Assembly: GCA_037447655.1 (NCBI GenBank)
Contig: JBBHKE010001856.1
Span: 254,428 to 318,427 of the forward strand
Source of the DNA: Zygnema cylindricum
Lineage: Eukaryota; Streptophyta; Zygnematophyceae; Zygnematales; Zygnemataceae
DNA length: 64,000 nucleotides
Direction: 5' to 3'
Shown here: piece after piece, positions 1 to 11,187 of the stretch
Layout of the letters: each line of letters begins with the position of its first letter
Numbering within the stretch: position 1 is the stretch's first letter
Position numbers and translations under genes: made by a program
The notes under the pieces: model-generated
What the model was told of the DNA's origin: nothing
The model's input: only the letters and a program-made list of their open reading frames with translations
Database searches by the model: none

Positions 1-159
1 AAATATCTTAATTTCCTATACAATTAGTACCATTACTCCCCCAATTCGCAAATCCATTCGAACCTCCACAATAAATCAAGATAGCATTAGAATCAAGTAC
101 GAAACATTGTGTACGCACGAAACGAAATGCACGCACGAAACTAACTTTTCATACCAACA
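1..159 (-). mobile_element. LTR fragment of outer copia-like element
   Basis: On the minus strand this begins TGTTGGTATGAAAAG and is preceded at 160-174 by a purine-rich stretch ending CGGGGGAG, the usual polypurine tract/3' LTR arrangement. About 150 bp is a direct repeat of 9,236-9,394 with scattered differences. The LTR runs out of the window at position 1. I infer it is the 3' LTR of the element whose 5' LTR ends at 9,394. Confidence 0.6.
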
Positions 160-174
160 CTCCCCCGAAAATTT
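160..174 (-). other. polypurine tract
   Basis: A minus-strand purine run ending CGGGGGAG directly abuts the TGTTGG LTR start at 159. This is the expected primer site for plus-strand DNA synthesis of an LTR element. Confidence 0.5.
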
Positions 175-244
175 AGTTTCGTACATCCTTAGTAAAATAT
201 GCAGCGTGTTAAACATAATTGTTCCTTTTTTCACATGCTTGAAC

Positions 245-1576
245 TTAGGGAGCTTCGCGTTTTTCGACTTGCTGTGACTTTCCCGCCACCTCCTCTGCCG
301 GTTTCCACCGAGGACATTTCTTTAATTTAAAGGAAATGTGTTTCTTGGCAGCTCGAGCCTACTGCAAAGCGTTCTTCCGGGCTAGCTTGAGTGCCTGTAC
401 CTCGGGTGTGACCTCCGCTCGAGAGATGATGTCATGCAGACGGACATCCCACGGGTGGTAACGGCGCAGTAATGCAGGAACATGCACCCTGTACCGATAG
501 TGTTCTTCGACGACTTCCACAAATGGCAGGGCATGACGGTTTAGTTGCACGTAACCCTTATGGTTGTTCCCTAGGTCCTTTGTCTCCATGAAATTCCAAG
601 CCGCGTGTGATGGCACGTCAGCGGGGATATAGATAGGATCCCCAGGTTTTCATGTGCGCCATGCTGTTGGCCACTCCAAAGGATCCCAATAATAGAGCTT
701 GGCGAAGCTGAAGGTAGGGTCCGGATGCTCGGTATCCATAGGGGGTGGGAAGAGGTAATCGGGAATTTCCTCCCCCTGTTCACTTTCCCTGTCCGTGTCC
801 CCCCTTTCCCCTCCAAGGCGAAATACATTGTCTCCACTAGGGTATTGCGCTTCCGCTTTCTTTTCCGAGCTTTCTGAGGTCTGCTCGTCTGCGCTGCTCT
901 CTTTACTAAGGTCCCTCATAACCTCCAGATCGGAGGCACGCTTCTCAATTGGCGACGGTGTCGGATCTCGTTCCGGCTCCTCCGCATCCGAGATCTCATG
1001 ATCTCCCTCATCTTCCTGATCCCCTTCCTAGAGTGGGTTGTACTCGTGGTCTTGTGAATTTTTTGACCCGTCCCCTCCGCTGGTCTTTGCTGGTCTTGCC
1101 TCCTCGCTACTGGCTGTGTCTTCCGGTTTAGAAAGTGCCTCTACCTCCCTCCTCCGGTGTGCCTCTACCATGACCTCCGCCGCCGCTAACACTCTATCCA
1201 GGCGGGGTACATCTCCCTCCCCTACCCGGGCAAGCTTCCTCCTTTTCGGTGGTGGAGAGGACAACGATGCCATGGATGCTATTGTACAAGTTGTTTCCGG
1301 TAGCTCGAGAAGAGAAGGTAAGCTGGATATGCAAAGCGAAGCACTCTCCAAACCACTACGATTAGGTGGTCCGCGAAAGTTGGTGGCAGTATTATCCGCG
1401 AGGGTTGAGGGTTTTACTGTTGGACTTCTCCAATCATCTCAAAGTCCGAGGGTATCGCAGCGTCCAACATTTGATAAACTGCGCAAGTGCGACTGAACCG
1501 AGGGTTCGCCTTCACCAATGTCGTGGAACACAATTGCGCCATTGTGTTTCCCTATCAGCGCATGATGGGGCTGCAT
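245..1576 (-). pseudogene. extra ORF downstream of the gypsy integrase, interrupted by stops
   Basis: One minus-strand frame runs from an ATG at 1,576 to a TAA at 245-247 (about 443 codons). It overlaps the end of the chromodomain ORF by about 20 bases in another frame. It is interrupted by in-frame stops near 1,441 (TGA), 1,028 (TAG), 650 (TGA) and 359 (TAG). Each is one C-to-T change from Arg CGA or Gln CAG. The predicted product has a basic PPPKRRKL-like patch, a Ser/Glu-rich acidic middle, and a C-terminal third rich in aromatic and charged residues (WDPLEWP; RYHPWDVRLHD). I recognise no family. Its position after pol matches where some Ty3 elements carry a third ORF. It could also be a captured host sequence. 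The constant frame and biased composition argue that it was once coding. Confidence 0.45.
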
Positions 1577-4500
1577 TCCTCTGACGGCTTCGCGACTATG
1601 TTGCGCTTCGGTGGCTGCGCACCCATAGCGCTGTGGTCCGTTAACATCGCCTCTGCGTTTCCTTGCCGCGTCCCCAAGATGATCGCAATTGTTGCGATAC
1701 TGCGATTCAATCCTTTATCACGGCAGCTGCGATTGCCCCTCCGGTGAAGCCGAGTGTATGCACTTTGCGTAAACCGCCGCAGCAAGTCAAGTGTATGCAG
1801 ATCCTCCTCGTTCACCCAAGAGTGGTCTTCAACGGCGTAGCCTTTCCAGCACACCAAATATTCAGTGGAGGAAGAATTGTGAGAGCGGCTCGACTGAACA
1901 ATATCCTCCACTTCGTACTCATCCGATGTACCCTGACTGGGCGGTAAAGGGATATTCGGCCGTCGATTAGGAAAATTCGCATTGAGGTCTAGAAACGATT
2001 TCAGAAAGGACACATGGAAGACGTTATAGATATGCCACTCCTTTGGTATATCCAACTTATAGGTCACCTCTCCTACCTTGGACATTACAATGAACAGGCG
2101 CGTGAATTTCGATGCCAATTTCTTGGACAGGGCACCTGGTAATGACAAATTCACCATGTTAAGGCGAACTTTATCACCCACACTGAAGACAATGCCCATC
2201 CGGTGAGCGTCGGCCTGCGACTTTTGACGATCTTTTGCAAACTAAAGTGCCTTCGCCGCCTTTTCTAGATTCTCGTGCAGCGCTTTGCCAAAATCCAGAG
2301 CTGTAGGGGTAGAGCAATCTGCTGCCAATAAATTCTGGGGAAGGGTGGGATGTCGTCCATTGAGGGAGAATGGCGTAGCATTCGTGGACGAATGCACCCC
2401 ACTGTTGTACGCCACCTCAAATGCCGTTAAATGGTTCACCCAATCCGTTTGGTGTACCAAGACATAAGCCCTCAAAGCCTCTTCCAAAGTTGGATTCAAC
2501 CTTTCGGTCTGACCATCGGTCTAAGGGTGATAAGCTGTTGACATGGCCAATTGCGTCCCACAGAGCTCGAACAAACTTCTCCAAAAGTAGCTCACAAATT
2601 TTTGATCACGGTCGTTGACGATCCTCTTTAGGAGTCCGTGATGGCGGAATATCTCCCAAAAGAGTAAGTATGTCATATCTCACGCTGTGGCTGTGGTTTT
2701 CTTGGGTAGGAAATGAGTGATTTTCCTCAAATAATCCACGACGACAAAGATGGAGTCATAGCCTTCCCGAGTTAACGATGAGCAACGATAAAGTCCATCG
2801 AAATCGCTTCCCAAGGAACAGATGGTATCAAAAGGGGCTGTAACAGACCTTGGTGACCTGATTCCGATTTATTTCTATCACAAGAGTCACACTTCCAAAC
2901 ACATTCTGCATGTCTCGAGTCATGTTTGGCCAGTAATACTCCTCAGCGACACGTGCAGTTGTTTTATCCCGCCCAAAATGGCCACTGAGCGGCTCGTCAT
3001 GACTTAATTTAAGTATCACGTGACGTAACTCCTGGTTTGTTGGAATGTAAAGTCTAGTTGTCTGACTCGGTCTGTACCGCCACATACCATTGGCGGTTCG
3101 AATTAATAACTTCCGCTTAATAAGTTCCTTGATTGTCTTGTCCTCGTCGTATGCGGCCTTGATCGTACTTAACCACAGTTCGTCCACTTGTACCGTACTG
3201 GTCACTACGCTAAGTTTGGATCCTGCGCTTTGTCCGCCGCTGCGGTGTTCTTTTTCACAGGGCTTTCTTTTCCATCCTGCGATGCTTGCGATTGTTGCCC
3301 CGTCACTTGCGCAGCCAGCGCATCTGCCGGGTTCGTTTTTCCCGGTTTATACTCAATAGCAAGTTCCGGCCTGAAGGTCTGAAGAAACGTCATCCATCGC
3401 ACCTGTTTCTTTGACAACTTCGGCTGTGTCTGAAGATATTGTAGGGCGTGGTGATCGGTGGTTATCATGATCCGCTTCCCTTGGGCATAACACTTCCAAA
3501 CTTCCAACGCATTAATTATTGCGATTGTCTCCTTTTCATGGGTGGCCCAATTAAGTTATGCTGCCTTTAGTTTCCGACTATCGATGGCAATGGATTGAAG
3601 GCCTTTCCCTTGATCCTGCATAAGGATCGCTCCAATGGCTGTATCGCTAGCGTCGGTGATTATCGTCCAATGTAACTTCGGGTCGGGGAAAACTAACACA
3701 GGGGCCGTAACCAACCGCTCCTTTAGCGAGTTAAAGGTTGCCTCTTGCGTCGTTTTCCACTTGTAGGGCACGCCATTCTTGAGTAAGTCCGTTAGTGGTG
3801 TAGCATTTTTTGCGAAACCTTCGACAAAACGACAATAATAGGAGGAGAATCCCAGAAAGCTCTGCAACTCCGTAATGTTCGTTGGCAGCGGCCACTCGTT
3901 CACTACCCTGGTTTTATTCGGATCCATCGCGATCCCATCCCGGCTCACCACATGCCCCATAAATTCAATCTTCTCCTTCAAAAAGTCACATTTACTTCTT
4001 CTTGCGTATAACGTGTTTTCCCGAAGGACTTGTAAGACCATTCGTAGATGCTTTATATGATCCTCCAGCGTTCGGCTATACACCAAGACGTCATCAAGAA
4101 AGGGGATTACAAACCCGTCCAAATATTGTCGAAATATGGAATTCATCAAGTGCATAAAGGTTGTCGGTGCATTGGTCAATCTAAACGGCATAACCCGAAA
4201 TTGGAAATGACCATATCGAGTCTGAAATGCCGTCTTCTCCACATCCTCCTCGGCAATCCTGATTTGATGATAACCGCTTGGCAAGTCTATTTTCGAAAAA
4301 TATGTAGCACCTTGTAGTTGATCCAACAATTCATTTATCCTCGGTAGAGGATCAAATTTTTCACTGTTAATTTGTTTAGCGCTCTGTAATCCACTCACTA
4401 CGAGAACCTCTATCTTTCTTATTCACGAAGAGTACGGGGGCTCCGTACGGTGACGTGCTCGGTTGAATTGCTTCAACTTCGACCAACTCTGCAAGTTGAT

Positions 4501-6229
4501 TTTTGAGTTCGTCCAATTTGGTTTAACTCATTCTGTACATTCGATTAGCCAGGGGTACCGCTCGGGGGACAAGCTCTATCTTGTGGTCCACTTCGCGCTT
4601 CGGAGGTAAGCCATCTCGGAGCTTTGGGGGAAAGACATCTACATACTCCTCGAGAAGTTTTGTCACGACTTCCGGGGCCTCGTCAAAAGTCTTTCTGGTG
4701 TCGTCACTTTCTTTTTAGTCAAAGTCGGGGTCTTTCTAACTCCATTCCTCTGGAGTTCCCTCCTTCGCCTCCTCCAAAGGCTAGACGACCGCCATGCTAA
4801 TTGTTTCCCCTTTCTTGAGTGCCCTTTTTAGCTGTAAAGCCGATAGCAGGCGTCCCTCTTCCGGCCCCTTACCAGCCACTCTCGCTTTTACCTCAAACTC
4901 TTCTTCACCTTTCCTCACTCTCATGTCGCCACTTCTCCAATCGATTGTTGGATTCCATTTTTGGAGCCACGGTTTCCCCAAGATTACCTCATGGTCTCCA
5001 AGAGGTAATACATGAAAAGTGTCATGCCATTGGAACTTCCCAATTCCAACGCGTAACCTCGGCGTGCAATGAGTAATGGATAGGGAACTCGCGTCAGCCA
5101 ATTACACCGACTGACGATCCTTTAGCACCACGAGAGGAAGCTTCAACTTTTTCACCGTCACCCCTTTGATGAAATTCCCAGATACACCAGAGTCCACCAT
5201 GAAGCTAGCTGCGCTCACTCCGATTCGGCCAGCGAATATTAAAGGATCTCCTCCATCACCAGCTAACTTCATGACGTTAAGCTTGCCCTTCTTAATACCT
5301 TTCCTTTTTGGGCATTCTCGGGCAATATGGTCTGGGGAACCGCACTAGAAGCATAAACCGTTTTGCCTCCTCCGTTGAAGCTCCTCGGGGGACAAGTCAT
5401 TGGTTTTGGCCTTGGTGGTCTTCTTCTTCTTCCGAAGCACATTGACCATTTTCTTATCTCCGTCAATTGCTCCAAGCTCCATGGGGGTTGGACCATCGTC
5501 TCGTCGCCCTCCTCTCCCATTGCTCGACCGATACTGATAAGGTCTGCGGAAGGTGAAGTCCACCGAATCGGTCCATTCTGCAAACTGAATGATGGCCGAG
5601 AGATTAGGGGTCGAACTTTCCCGAGCAAACCATTGCTCCACATCCCTCCGAATGGAGACCTTAAGCCCCTTCACGTAACGATCCACGGCTTCATCCTCCG
5701 TCATCGTAGGTATTTAAACTTTACACTCCAAGAACCGCTGCGTATACTCCAACACCGAGGTTCGTTGCCTCAAAATCGCGATCTTATCCCTTGCACCCTT
5801 AACTGTATTAACGGGTTGCCAAGAGTCACGGAGGATTTGAATAAATAGATTCCAATCCGTTGGTATCTCATCATTTTTCACCATTGTCCTCCACCATGCT
5901 CCCGCTGCCTCTTTTTGAAGAATACCCATGTAGTGAATCTTCTCACGAGCAGATAGGCTAGGAAAATTCTGGAGATAGTTCGCAACGGAGAATAGCCACG
6001 CGTCAAGGTTCTTGTGCCTGGCCCGGTCAAACTCGTCGGGAAGCCTTAACTTCGGTCTCCTTAAGTCTCTCTCCATGCCTCCATGAGGTCGTTCACCGAG
6101 ACGAGATTCCAAGGTTGCGACGGTGTTGCTCAATTGAGCATTCTGTAATCTCACGCGTAAAACTCCCGGAGAACTTGAGCTAACATTTCCGTGGTGGATA
6201 CGTCGTGTACTTCCATGCTGTCGTGTCAT
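1555..6229 (-). pseudogene. Ty3/gypsy chromovirus gag-pol, decayed
   Basis: A degenerate polyprotein reads on the minus strand. The start is taken at ATG 6,229, nine bases after the primer-binding site. In order: a retrotransposon gag region (about 5,350-6,229); a CX2CX4HX4C zinc knuckle (about 5,305-5,350); an aspartic protease with DSG (about 5,150-5,200); reverse transcriptase with FLDD in place of the common YxDD (within 3,556-4,398); RNase H with TTDH and a PGKTNPADAL motif (3,205-3,507); the integrase HHCC zinc domain and catalytic core (about 2,240-3,010); and a C-terminal chromodomain (about 1,771-1,917, with W-K-G-Y). Stops interrupt it near 5,711, 5,345, 5,102, 3,556, 2,520 and 2,242. 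Frameshifts lie near 4,345, 2,905 and 2,780. It cannot make a working polyprotein. The family call rests on domain order (integrase after RNase H) and the chromodomain. Confidence 0.92.
1771..1917 (-). other. chromodomain of the gypsy integrase
   Basis: Inside the minus-strand ORF 1,555-2,199, residues about 95-143 begin YEVEDIV, include YLVCWKGY and end at SWVNEEDL. This is the standard chromodomain pattern of chromovirus integrases, thought to direct insertion towards modified chromatin. The GPxxV-like module precedes it (residues about 1-70). Confidence 0.85.
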
Positions 6230-6237
6230 GAGGGTTA

Positions 6238-6249
6238 GCTTTGATACCA
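6238..6249 (-). other. primer-binding site, initiator tRNA-Met 3' end type
   Basis: Minus strand TGGTATCAAAGC, one mismatch from TGGTATCAGAGC, the classical plant LTR-element site complementary to the 3' end of initiator tRNA-Met. It lies one base inside the 5' LTR end (6,251). This conventional PBS contrasts with the internal anticodon-loop PBS of the copia-type elements in the same window. Confidence 0.85.
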
Positions 6250-6250
6250 G

Positions 6251-6723
6251 TGTAAAAGGGACAAAGACACTCCACAACACACCACAATGCACAGCGGAAG
6301 GCTCCTATAATCTCCCCGTAGCAACAGCAAACGTACACAGCAGTCACTGGAAAGGTTGAGCTTTATTAAACGGGATAAAGATTACAAAGTTGGAAGCTCG
6401 TTGCAAAGGTCTACTCAAAGAGTCTCCTGTTGACTTAGTCTACTCCACTATTTAAACTATCCATCCACTAGCCAACATAGTATTTTATAGATGTACACAT
6501 GGCCCTTCACGATCAACCTAGATCTATCAAAAAATATCTTTCTAGAACTTTGCAGTTCGATCTACATTTTGCGGCGTTGCTATGCTGCTACACTGCGCTG
6601 CTATACTATGCTGCTAAGTTGTTACGTTGCTCTGCTACGCTACTCTGGCGTCGCAGCTGCGCTACTCTGGCGTCGCAGCTGCGCTGCTCTGAGACCGCAA
6701 CTACAACAGCCTCACTTCTAACA
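6251..6723 (-). mobile_element. 5' LTR of the gypsy element
   Basis: 473 bp, minus strand, beginning TGTTAGAAGTGAGG and ending CTTTTACA, so it has TG...CA ends. It is bounded inside by the PBS and outside by interrupted copia gag sequence. It contains a 25-bp tandem duplication (CGCAGCTGCGACGCCAGAG core, near 6,645-6,700). The whole length is similar to the solo LTR at 32,985-33,439, which confirms the boundaries. No matching 3' LTR is seen below 1,555. Confidence 0.85.
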
Positions 6724-7540
6724 AAATAGTACACCTTTTGTAACCTTGTTACAGTAACTCTTGGTTTAGGGGGTCGAACTCGATTGTCATCCCATCCTTT
6801 GTAAAAGTTCTTATGACACTTGCACATTTATATAGCGGACATACCTTGAAAGTATGCCCTAAATCATTGCAGTAAAAACAATTTTCTACCTTACAACTTT
6901 TCCTATTTCTTTGGAACTGTGATATGACACCTTGAAATTCCCCCCTATTCTTTAGAGCCTCGTTATTAGCCTCTTATTCTAAAACACACGTGATTGCTAA
7001 AGGTAAGTTCGAATCCCTTTTATCAACTTGTTTTAATCTATCTAAAGCACACCTATATTCCTTAGGTAATCATTTGGTTAACAAAAAAGCCTTTTGAGCA
7101 TTTATGGATTTTCCTCCTACAATATCATTTTCTACAAACAATATTTCTAACTCACTACAGTAATTCTGCATACTACCTTTATCATACTTATACTCAACTA
7201 TTTTGGTAACATTACTCATCCAGTGATACACAGAAGTCTTTTGATATGTACGTTCTAAGCACTTCCATAATTCAGCTGCACTTTCTAGACCAAAGTTAGT
7301 CATTACAAGTTCCTCGTTCATGGATAGCTTGATAGTCAACAAACACTATTCTTCTCCTCCCATCCAATCGATGATTTAGCACATGTCCCATCCACTACAT
7401 CCATTAGCTTCCTCAATTTGAAGTAGCCTTCCATAATACTCCTCCAATAGTAATATTTAGAACCACCAAATATGGGCAGATTCATTCATCCAAAATGGGT
7501 AGCCATGGGCGTGGGTCCTCCATAGCCATTTCCAACCATG
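6724..7540 (-). pseudogene. copia-type gag, interrupted by the gypsy insertion
   Basis: Minus-strand reading gives a UBN2/copia-type Gag. An N-terminal start lies near 7,540 (MAMEDPRPWLP), followed by a YYYWRSIMEGYFKL segment and the helical region at 7,070-7,342 (AELWKCLERTYQKTSV). A knuckle-like cluster NCFYCNDLGHTFKVCP sits near 6,850-6,890. Frameshifts occur near 7,490 and stops near 7,330, 7,070 and 6,980. The reading is cut at 6,723, exactly where the gypsy LTR starts. It belongs to the outer element with LTR sequence at 9,236-9,394. Confidence 0.7.
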
Positions 7541-7970
7541 GATTTACCCTCGAAAGCACCACAGACTACCCCAAAAACAACCTACTTTGAATCCTCTAAT
7601 AAATCTACTAAATAAACAAAACAGGCTGAAACTACATGAAAATATTTTTTCTAGGCAACTTAGTATTCCCACAAAATTTCATGTAGAAAATTCCAAGCAG
7701 ACTTATCACATCACTCATTCAAAGTTGCAAAAAAACAGTTTGCTAGAACTTTGATGAATCTGACTAACTTCACAATGAATCCCCAAGCAAACCAAACACA
7801 CACTAGGTCCGCAAAAAAATTGGAATATTGCCAATACAAGGAGGAACACACATGCAAAATTTCAGATAATTTTGTTTATAAATTTGAGAGAAATCCTTAG
7901 ATGAAATTATCAAAAATGACCAAAAACAAATTTGGTACAAAAAGTTCCCAAGTCCAAAAATGACTAAGTC

Positions 7971-8796
7971 CTACAAATTAGTGTTGGGTATCGAGGACCA
8001 TTTGCCGATATTCGATATATATTGAATTCCAAGTACCCGATAATCGATATATCGAAAATCAAAATATCGCGATATATCGCTGATATATCGTATCGCCAAT
8101 ATATCGAAGCATAAAAAAAAGAAAAAAAAAATCACAGGTCACCAAAGTCACGTGCCTTCGGACAAAGTGATGTAAAATCTTTGCCGAAAAGAAATACAGT
8201 TTTTCCTTGAAAGTCAACAGAGTGAAAGAGATCTTTGAGGTACATTGACGCGATACACTTGCGAAGTACACGTACACAATAGGCAAGCACGGATTTCCAT
8301 ACAAAAACGGTCAATTTGCAAATTTTTGACGATTTTAGAGATTTGATCGTCAAGGAACCACTCAAATCAAAACACGTATGTAAAAACTTGTTTACGGACG
8401 TTACGCGATGTAACCGAGGCCTTTGTAATAAAAAAAAAATGTTGTCTGTACTATTACAAAGACCACCTGATGCAACCATACCCCAAATAAATAATTAAAT
8501 GAATTACAAAATTAGTACTTTTTTGTCGGTTACAATTTGCGGCGTCTACCTTTAAGTCACGGAACAAAAATCACCTCGTACGTGGCGTGTTAGACAATAT
8601 GTCTTTTCCGCTAAAATAACTTATTATATTAATATATAACTATTAAATTTAAAAAAATATATCGCGATATATATCGCAATAGTTTATGTTGGTCTCGGTA
8701 CGATATATCGAGGATTCTGCTCGTTCGATATTCGATATATCGAATATCAAAATTATCGCGATATGAATTTAACCGATACCCAACACTACTACAAAT
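7971..8796. mobile_element. hAT MITE 1 with perfect 8-bp target duplication
   Basis: An 810-bp element (7,979-8,788) has terminal inverted repeats TAGTGTTGGGTATCG / CGATACCCAACACTA, flanked by CTACAAAT at 7,971-7,978 and 8,789-8,796. The 8-bp duplication and TIR form identify the hAT superfamily. No transposase is visible, so it is non-autonomous. Both ends are rich in CGATATAT/ATATCGCG motifs. It sits in the inferred 5' LTR region of the outer copia element. Confidence 0.88.
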
Positions 8797-9235
8797 ATAC
8801 ACTAGAGCTCACTATTGATAGTACGGAGGCATACCAGCCGTACGTAATCTACCAACTACCTTTATTAATTTGAGCATACCCGAATACTTTGAGATATGTT
8901 AGAATGAATAGATCTACACTAATAATTAATACACATAGGACAAAACATTGTTGAAAATATTTACAAACCTTACGAATTTCGTCAAACGAATCTAGACCGT
9001 TCAAAATATATATCATGTGATCGACGGGATTTAGCGTCCCTCACCAAAATGACCAAACTGACGGCGTTGCCGTTCGTAGCTCCGGCGGCGTCCAATTCAT
9101 CAAATGTCACCCGTCTCATTACGTTTCGTACGTGCGTCGTACAATTCCAACTTCGTCGATTATTTAACGTTGCCGTCCATTTCCCTTTACGCAAACCGTA
9201 CTTTCGCTTGTGTTATTTTGCGTCAATTGTAAGTG

Positions 9236-9394
9236 GAATATCGTACGTTTTAATACAATTAGTACCATTACTCCCCCAATTCGCAAATCCATTCGAACCT
9301 TCACAGTTAATCAAGATAGCATTAGAATCGAGTACGAAACTTTGTGTATGCACGAAACGACACGCACGCACGAAACAAACTTTTCAAACTAACA
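9236..9394 (-). mobile_element. LTR sequence of outer copia-like element, upstream copy
   Basis: The minus strand begins TGTTAGTTTGAAAAG at 9,394 and matches the 3' LTR fragment at 1-159. The rest of this LTR probably extends down towards 7,600, with hAT MITE 1 inside it; its inner end is not resolved. Shared landmarks include GAATTGGGGGAGTAATGG. Confidence 0.55.
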
Positions 9395-9409
9395 AAAAAC
9401 TAAAAGATA

Positions 9410-10101
9410 GGGTGCGTCTTTATGTACTTCAAACTTAGAGAATTTACTTTGTTTTTTAGCGCAGATCCGACGGACCCGGATTTCAAGTGTCCCTATGTGC
9501 ACAAAACGAAGTTGTCACTTAAGGGCGTGAGGATTGTATACGTCGACAATGCCCGTGACGACTGTCGGCAGTGTACAATCTGTGATGATGCACCAAATTG
9601 TGAAAAATTGCGGGGTTGCGTGAGAGAGGCGGCGTGTGAGACTTGATGGGGCGCCGTAAGAGATTTCTCACAATTTTGCCAAATGGCATCGGAATTTTCA
9701 AACCCTTGGAATGGAAAAATCCGTATTGAACAAAATGCGACAAAACAAAACAAATTGTGTAATTTCATAGACGTAAACGGATAATGTACCTTTCACCGTC
9801 GCTTGAGTTCGTTTGAAATTTGTGTAAAAAAAATTACTCGTGCGAATACGTGTTCCTATTTGTTTTTCGAATTTACTTTGTTTTAAAACACATCTTCCCT
9901 GTGCTTTAAAGAAAAGTTTGAAGATGACGTTTTTTGGCGTGGTTGTGGGTCGAACAACACAAGACGATAGCATGTAGTAAATCTTAAATTCGATGATGAC
10001 GCAAAATGTACTTTTCATTTTTTCTATTTTTTTCTATGGTTGAAACTTATGCTGTACGACCTTAAGTTTTACATGAAAACCGCAGGAACAACCCTTACTT
10101 A
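9410..10101 (+). mobile_element. Harbinger/Tourist-like repeat, copy A
   Basis: Starts GGGTGCGTCTTTATGTA and shares most of its length with copies at 29,214-29,957 and 60,852-61,484. Landmarks: a GTATACGTCGACAATGCCCG block, a GGGGCGCC block, TTTTAAAACACAT and GAAGAACACAAGACGAC-like blocks, and AAAACGACAGAAAAAA near the right end. No coding capacity. The right end abuts a second element at 10,102. Confidence 0.6.
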
Positions 10102-10390
10102 GGGTATTTTCGCATGTAACCAAAACTTAGTCTTGCTACTTTGTTTTTTAGCGAAGATTCTCCGTACAGATTTCATAGCATTCGGATGTAAACGCAAATA
10201 ACTTGTCACTTAAAAAAGTGACTTACGTAGACGTGTACGAAGAATTGTGACAGATGGAAGTGGTACATTAAATGAGGCGAAACTTCCACTCGCCTTCAAT
10301 TTGAGGCGTTTCTCCGAACGCTGTACAATTTTTGTGACTTCATACTGTCTGTACGCCACATTGTCGACGTGTCGAAACCCTAAAATACGT
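10102..10390 (+). mobile_element. Harbinger-like repeat, left part
   Basis: Begins TTA then GGGTATTTTCGCATGTAACC and matches 29,958-30,200 (AGCGAAGATT, GCATTCGGATGTA, CGTAGACGTGTACGA blocks). The matching right terminus is at 30,742. Non-coding. Confidence 0.5.
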
Positions 10391-10498
10391 TTCGCTGTCG
10401 CACAAAATTTGCTGTTTCGTTTATCGTCTTCCCACTTGCCGACAGGTGGCCAGTTTTATTCATTCGCGGTATGTGTGAAGACACGTGTTTTGAAAGAG

Positions 10499-10508
10499 NN
10501 NNNNNNNN
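10499..10508. other. assembly gap (10 N)
   Basis: Ten unknown bases. A left end of the hAT-like sequence at 10,725-11,187 may be lost here, so the surrounding order should be treated with caution. Confidence 0.99.
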
Positions 10509-10724
10509 GCATGGCTCTGGTTGTATTTGGTAGCGCTATATATCATAAAAAATTTAAATTATAAATTATAAAAATATACTATTCAATAAAATCGTTTTGT
10601 CTGTATAACAGACTATGCGGTGCATGCTGCACTAAAAGCAAGGCTCTGAATTTCCATCTGCGGCGTTTTACATTGGCTGTTTTTCATGATTGAGACATTA
10701 AGTATATTAATGAGATTTCAAATA

Positions 10725-11187
10725 TTTGACGATTTTAGAGATTTGATCGTCAACTTACAAGGAACCACTCAAATCAAAACACGTATGTAAAAACTTGTTT
10801 ACAGACGTTACGCAATGTAACCGAGGCCATTGTAATACATAAATTTTGTTGTCCGTACTATTACAGAGACCACTTGATGTAACCATACCCCAAATAAGTA
10901 ATTATATGAATTACAGAGTTAGTACTTTTTGTCGGTTACATTTTGCGGCGTCTACCTTTAAGTCTCGGAACGAAAATCACGTCGTACGTGGCGTATCAGA
11001 CAATATGTCTGTTTTGCTAAAATAACTTATCATATAAAAATATTAAATATTAAATTTAAAAAATACTATATATCGCGATGGTTTATGTTGGTCTCGGTAC
11101 GATATATCGAGGATTCTGCTCGATCGATATTCGATATATTGAATATCGAAACTATCGCGATGTGAATTTACCCGATACCCAACACTA
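10725..11187. mobile_element. hAT MITE 1 family, partial copy
   Basis: Shares the interior of MITE 1 (GACGATTTTAGAGATTTG at both 8,327 and 10,729) and its right terminus CGATACCCAACACTA, ending at 11,187. No left TIR is visible downstream of the assembly gap, so it is truncated or collapsed. Confidence 0.75.

Noticed and set aside
245-6229. TAA/TAG recoded as glutamine, as in some algae and ciliates
   Set aside because: Host reading frames here end normally at TAA (15,204; 59,669) and TAG (MUS81, 48,275), and no internal TAA/TAG is needed within the exons. The gypsy stops include TGA and are accompanied by frameshifts, so decay explains them better.
9422-9768. Open frames on both strands in the Harbinger-like repeat
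   Set aside because: Not conserved between copies at 9.4, 29.2 and 60.9 kb.
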